A DNA stretch of 8,240 bases, taken from contig JAUHVS010000230.1 of the NCBI GenBank assembly GCA_030424955.1, positions 1 to 8,240 of the forward strand. Reading direction: 5' to 3'. Within the stretch, counting starts at the first letter, position 1. Each line of letters begins with the position of its first letter. The notes under the pieces were generated by a model, which searched no databases, was not told where the DNA came from, and was given only the letters and a program-made list of their open reading frames with translations. This DNA comes from a bacterium (GTDB lineage Bacteria > Myxococcota_A > Bradymonadia > UBA7976 > UBA1532). The translations under genes and the position numbers were made by a program. Of the stretch, positions 7,601-8,240 are shown one piece after another.

Positions 7601-8240
7601 GTGCCAGCGCCTGCTCGCCGCCTGCGACGGCGGCCAGCCGCCCGCCTGCGATCCGCTGGCTGGCGCTGAGCCCGAGCGCTGCGACGGCGTCGACAACGAC
7701 TGCGACGGCGTGGTGGACGAGGATCCGGCGGGCGTGGGTGTGGACTGCCAGGCGGGCCAGGGCATCTGCCGCGCGGCGGGCGTGACGGTGTGCGTGGCCG
7801 GCCGCCTCACCTGCGGCGCCGGCGTGGGCGAGCCCGCGCCCGAGACCTGCAACGGCCTCGACGATGACTGCGATGGCCGCGCCGATGAGGCCGCCGTGGA
7901 CGCTGGCGGGGCCTGCACGGCCGGCACCGGCGCCTGCGCCGCCGCGGGCGCCCTGCGCTGCGTCGACAGCCGGCTGGTGTGTGACGCCGCGCCCGGCGCG
8001 CCCGACGCCGAGGCCTGCAACGGCAGCGACGACGACTGCGACGGCAGCACCGACGAGGGCCTGGGGACGGTGCGCTGTGGCGAGGGCCTCTGCCAGCGCG
8101 ACCTGCCCGCCTGCGTGGCCGGCCAGCCGCCGGTGTGTGATCCGGTGGCCGGCGCCCAGCCCGAGCAGTGCAACGGCGCCGATGACGACTGCGACGGCGT
8201 CGTGGACGAGGCGCCCGTGGACGTGGGCGGCGCCTGCCAG
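4698..8240 (+). CDS. Giant Cys-rich repeat lipoprotein, MopE-type metal-binding-motif family (3' truncated)
   Basis: The frame is open for 1181 codons and has not ended at the window edge. Order of parts: signal peptide at residues 1-25 (Arg8, hydrophobic 13-25) with a textbook lipobox LLAC and Cys26; a disordered Asp/Gly/Ala/Pro stalk to about 113; a Cys-rich segment 114-244; then 17 copies of a 14-residue motif with consensus CNGxDDDCDGxxDE, the first at residue 245. These motifs match the family named after MopE of Methylococcus (Cu-binding_MopE in Pfam terms), common in large secreted myxobacterial proteins. The D-x-D-x-D-G core also resembles calcium-binding loops, so calcium-stabilised, disulfide-linked modules on the cell surface are my inference. 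The array has no His and the protein no Lys. The ATG follows GGGG at 4687-4690 by 7 nt; an in-frame GTG at 4680 is less likely. The gene is divergent from the phosphatase. Its function, C-terminal domain and full length are unknown. Confidence 0.9.
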   Translation, partial: MEGTTWTRAGAPWALALGMALALLACDDVDDRVGALDLGGRLDAAQQDGGQGRADQGGGADGGGADGGGADARPVLDGQVPADSGPPADGGPPADAAPPVDGGADAGPDAQAGCGRPEDCGPDQTCGPDGQCIARCAPGGCEAGSHCGATWWCEPGGCAVDLDCAPGSWCPADGVCEAGCRQAPDDCGAGQRCDGEHVCVPVGACEAGAPCDTGAQGDCAAGLTECGADGEVVCAPQAVAGDERCGGGDEDCDGQTDEGFAVGGPCTVGQGACRVAGEQACDGDGAVACAPLAVAAEPTPERCNGADDDCDGEVDEAFADLGTACTVGVGGCAQAGAVVCTEAGGTRCDAVAAAPGEEICNGVDDDCDGTVDEMAGGGVMNERCYSGPEGTRGVGAGRAGTRCCADGAWGACQGEVVPADETCNNVDDDCNRLVDDDQGAELARACYSGPAGTEGVGRCVAGRQVCAFGQWDACEGEVAPAVEICDQVDNDCDGAVDNGLVGGCACDAGAERPCYSGPDGTAGVGVCVAGTQTCLPDGSGWGACGGEITPEAERCDGLDNDCNGAADDAVPGLGDACTLGVGECARAGQNACDPAGGLRCVAELVAPEAERCDGLDNDCDGSADEVFPVGEACADGAGACARAGTTVCDDAGRVVCDAAAGAPGDEICNGVDDDCDGGTDEGFRVGLACAAGEGACRAEGVFACGPDGEALCDAALGAPSDEICNGVDDDCDGVIDDGLGLDEACAVGVGACERAGVRICGPDGGTTCSAVAGAPGIEQCNGRDDDCDGVVDEDTGRAQCGQGICARDLPACTDGRPTACNPLAGAQDQELCNGLDDDCDGQTDEATAGDGLACGSGVGACQRPGVAACVDGALRCDAEPGAPAAETCNGDDDDCDGLTDEAAVDPDEPCTVGVGACAQPGAPACVNGEALCLGDPGAPGAEVCNGADDDCDGQTDEGFGGELCGLGQCQRLLAACDGGQPPACDPLAGAEPERCDGVDNDCDGVVDEDPAGVGVDCQAGQGICRAAGVTVCVAGRLTCGAGVGEPAPETCNGLDDDCDGRADEAAVDAGGACTAGTGACAAAGALRCVDSRLVCDAAPGAPDAEACNGSDDDCDGSTDEGLGTVRCGEGLCQRDLPACVAGQPPVCDPVAGAQPEQCNGADDDCDGVVDEAPVDVGGACQ
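4839..5036 (+). other. Low-complexity Asp/Gly/Ala/Pro stalk of the repeat lipoprotein
   Basis: Residues 48-113 consist almost wholly of Gly, Asp, Ala and Pro. They include three tandem GGGAD units (about 57-71) and then four PPADG-like units (about 86-103). Such stalks follow the lipobox in many myxobacterial surface lipoproteins and probably hold the folded part away from the membrane. No fold is expected. Confidence 0.8.
5037..5429 (+). other. Cys-rich N-terminal segment of the repeat lipoprotein
   Basis: Residues 114-244 contain 21 cysteines, mostly spaced as C-x4/5-DC-x-C-like units (for example CGRPEDCGPDQTC and CRQAPDDCGAGQRC). This resembles the small disulfide-rich repeats that often precede the acidic motif arrays in these proteins. 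It contains the only two histidines seen in the protein, about residues 151 and 199. The last part (about 206-244) already looks like an L-type linker leading into motif copy 1. Confidence 0.7.
5775..6359 (+). repeat. Block of three Y-type (CYSGP) units within the array
   Basis: Units 3, 4 and 5 (189, 186 and 210 bp) are the only ones whose linkers carry CYSGPxGTxGVG followed by a Trp-containing W-x2-C-x-GE segment. Unit 5 is longer because it gains GGCACDAGAE, with an extra pair of cysteines, before CYSGP. Linkers of this kind alternate with acidic Cys motifs in other myxobacterial secreted proteins; here they form one contiguous block between L-type units. Confidence 0.8.
7035..8240 (+). 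repeat. Higher-order S-L-L repeat (492/489 bp period)
   Basis: From copy 10 the intervals run 156, 168, 168, then 153, 168, 168, then 153 bp, so the array repeats as trimers starting at 7035, 7527 and 8016. Units at the same place in the trimer resemble each other most: copies 10, 13 and 16 all carry S linkers, and copies 12 and 15 share DEAAVD, CTxGxGACA and a following GAxxCV. The third trimer is cut by the window end. Confidence 0.75.

Larger units (their letters stand above)
5430..8240 (+). repeat. Array of 17 acidic Cys motifs with three linker types
   Basis: Copies of the 14-residue motif start at nt 5430, 5604, 5775, 5964, 6150, 6360, 6531, 6699, 6867, 7035, 7191, 7359, 7527, 7680, 7848, 8016 and 8169, all in one frame. 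Motif Cys1 and Cys8, and Asp5, Asp7 and Asp13, are present in all 17; Asp9 is Asn in copies 4 and 6. L linkers (unit of 56-58 aa) contain ACxxGxGAC and end near GAP; S linkers (unit 51-52 aa) contain CGxGxCxRxLxAC and GxPxxCxPxAGA; Y linkers (unit 62-70 aa) contain CYSGPxGTxGVG and W-x2-C-x-GE. Linker order is L L Y Y Y L L L L S L L S L L S, then an incomplete L-like one. Complete units carry 6 Cys each, except unit 5 with 8. The array runs off the window edge. Confidence 0.9.

Noticed and set aside
6239..8173. 644-codon Ser/Pro/Gln-rich open frame on the minus strand
   Set aside because: Its recurring PSQSSSxPLQ pattern is the complement of the DDDCDG-coding repeat in another frame, so its periodicity is inherited from the sense gene.
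5430..8240. Regularly spaced repeats as a CRISPR-like or satellite array
   Set aside because: The repeats stay in one open frame, vary mainly at synonymous sites and encode a known protein motif; spacing is in multiples of three.
5430..8240. EF-hand or dockerin domains suggested by D-x-D-x-D-G
   Set aside because: There are no flanking helices or the Glu at loop position 12, and Cys lies inside the loop. It is a distinct Cys-linked acidic motif, though calcium binding remains possible.

Overview
The window is very GC-rich, with a strong G/C preference at third codon positions. It looks like a chromosomal segment of a myxobacterium-like (Myxococcota or related former deltaproteobacterial) genome. 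The grounds are the codon use, the two lipoprotein-type signal peptides, and above all a giant secreted protein with an Asp/Gly/Ala/Pro stalk followed by tandem CNGxDDDCDGxxDE modules, a protein class typical of these bacteria. This placement is inference; there is no rRNA or other phylogenetic marker. I see no tRNA, rRNA, CRISPR array, insertion sequence or attachment site.

Layout. (1) 2-103, plus strand: last 33 codons of an unidentified charged, helical protein. (2) 196-2277, plus: an exported M3-family zinc oligopeptidase, probably a lipoprotein, with a clear ribosome binding site. (3) 2237-3523, minus: a membrane protein with a VanZ-type core, a soluble LamG/concanavalin-like insert and three further membrane spans; its 3' end overlaps the peptidase gene by 41 bp, tail to tail. 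(4) 3610-4503, minus: a calcineurin-like metallophosphatase with altered signature motifs. Its best-supported start is a GTG behind a strong Shine-Dalgarno sequence, not the ATG further upstream at 4584. (5) 4504-4697: a 194-bp divergent intergenic region, relatively AT-rich, with one fair promoter for the phosphatase and a weaker candidate -10 for the rightward gene. (6) 4698 to the window end, plus: 1181 codons of an open-ended gene for a Cys-rich, lysine-free, repeat-built surface lipoprotein related to the MopE-type metal-binding-motif proteins.

The most interesting structure is inside gene 6. It holds 17 copies of the 14-residue acidic Cys motif, separated by three distinguishable linker types (L, Y and S) arranged in blocks: L L Y Y Y L L L L S L L S L L S L. 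From copy 10 onward the order becomes a regular S-L-L higher-order repeat of 492 then 489 bp, which points to expansion by block duplication. The array has no histidine and the whole visible protein has no lysine.

The genes do not form an obvious pathway. The common thread is the cell envelope: an exported peptidase, a membrane protein and a surface repeat protein. The phosphatase and the repeat protein share a divergent promoter region, so co-regulation is possible but not shown. I did not find convincing evidence of a new defence or mobile system here.
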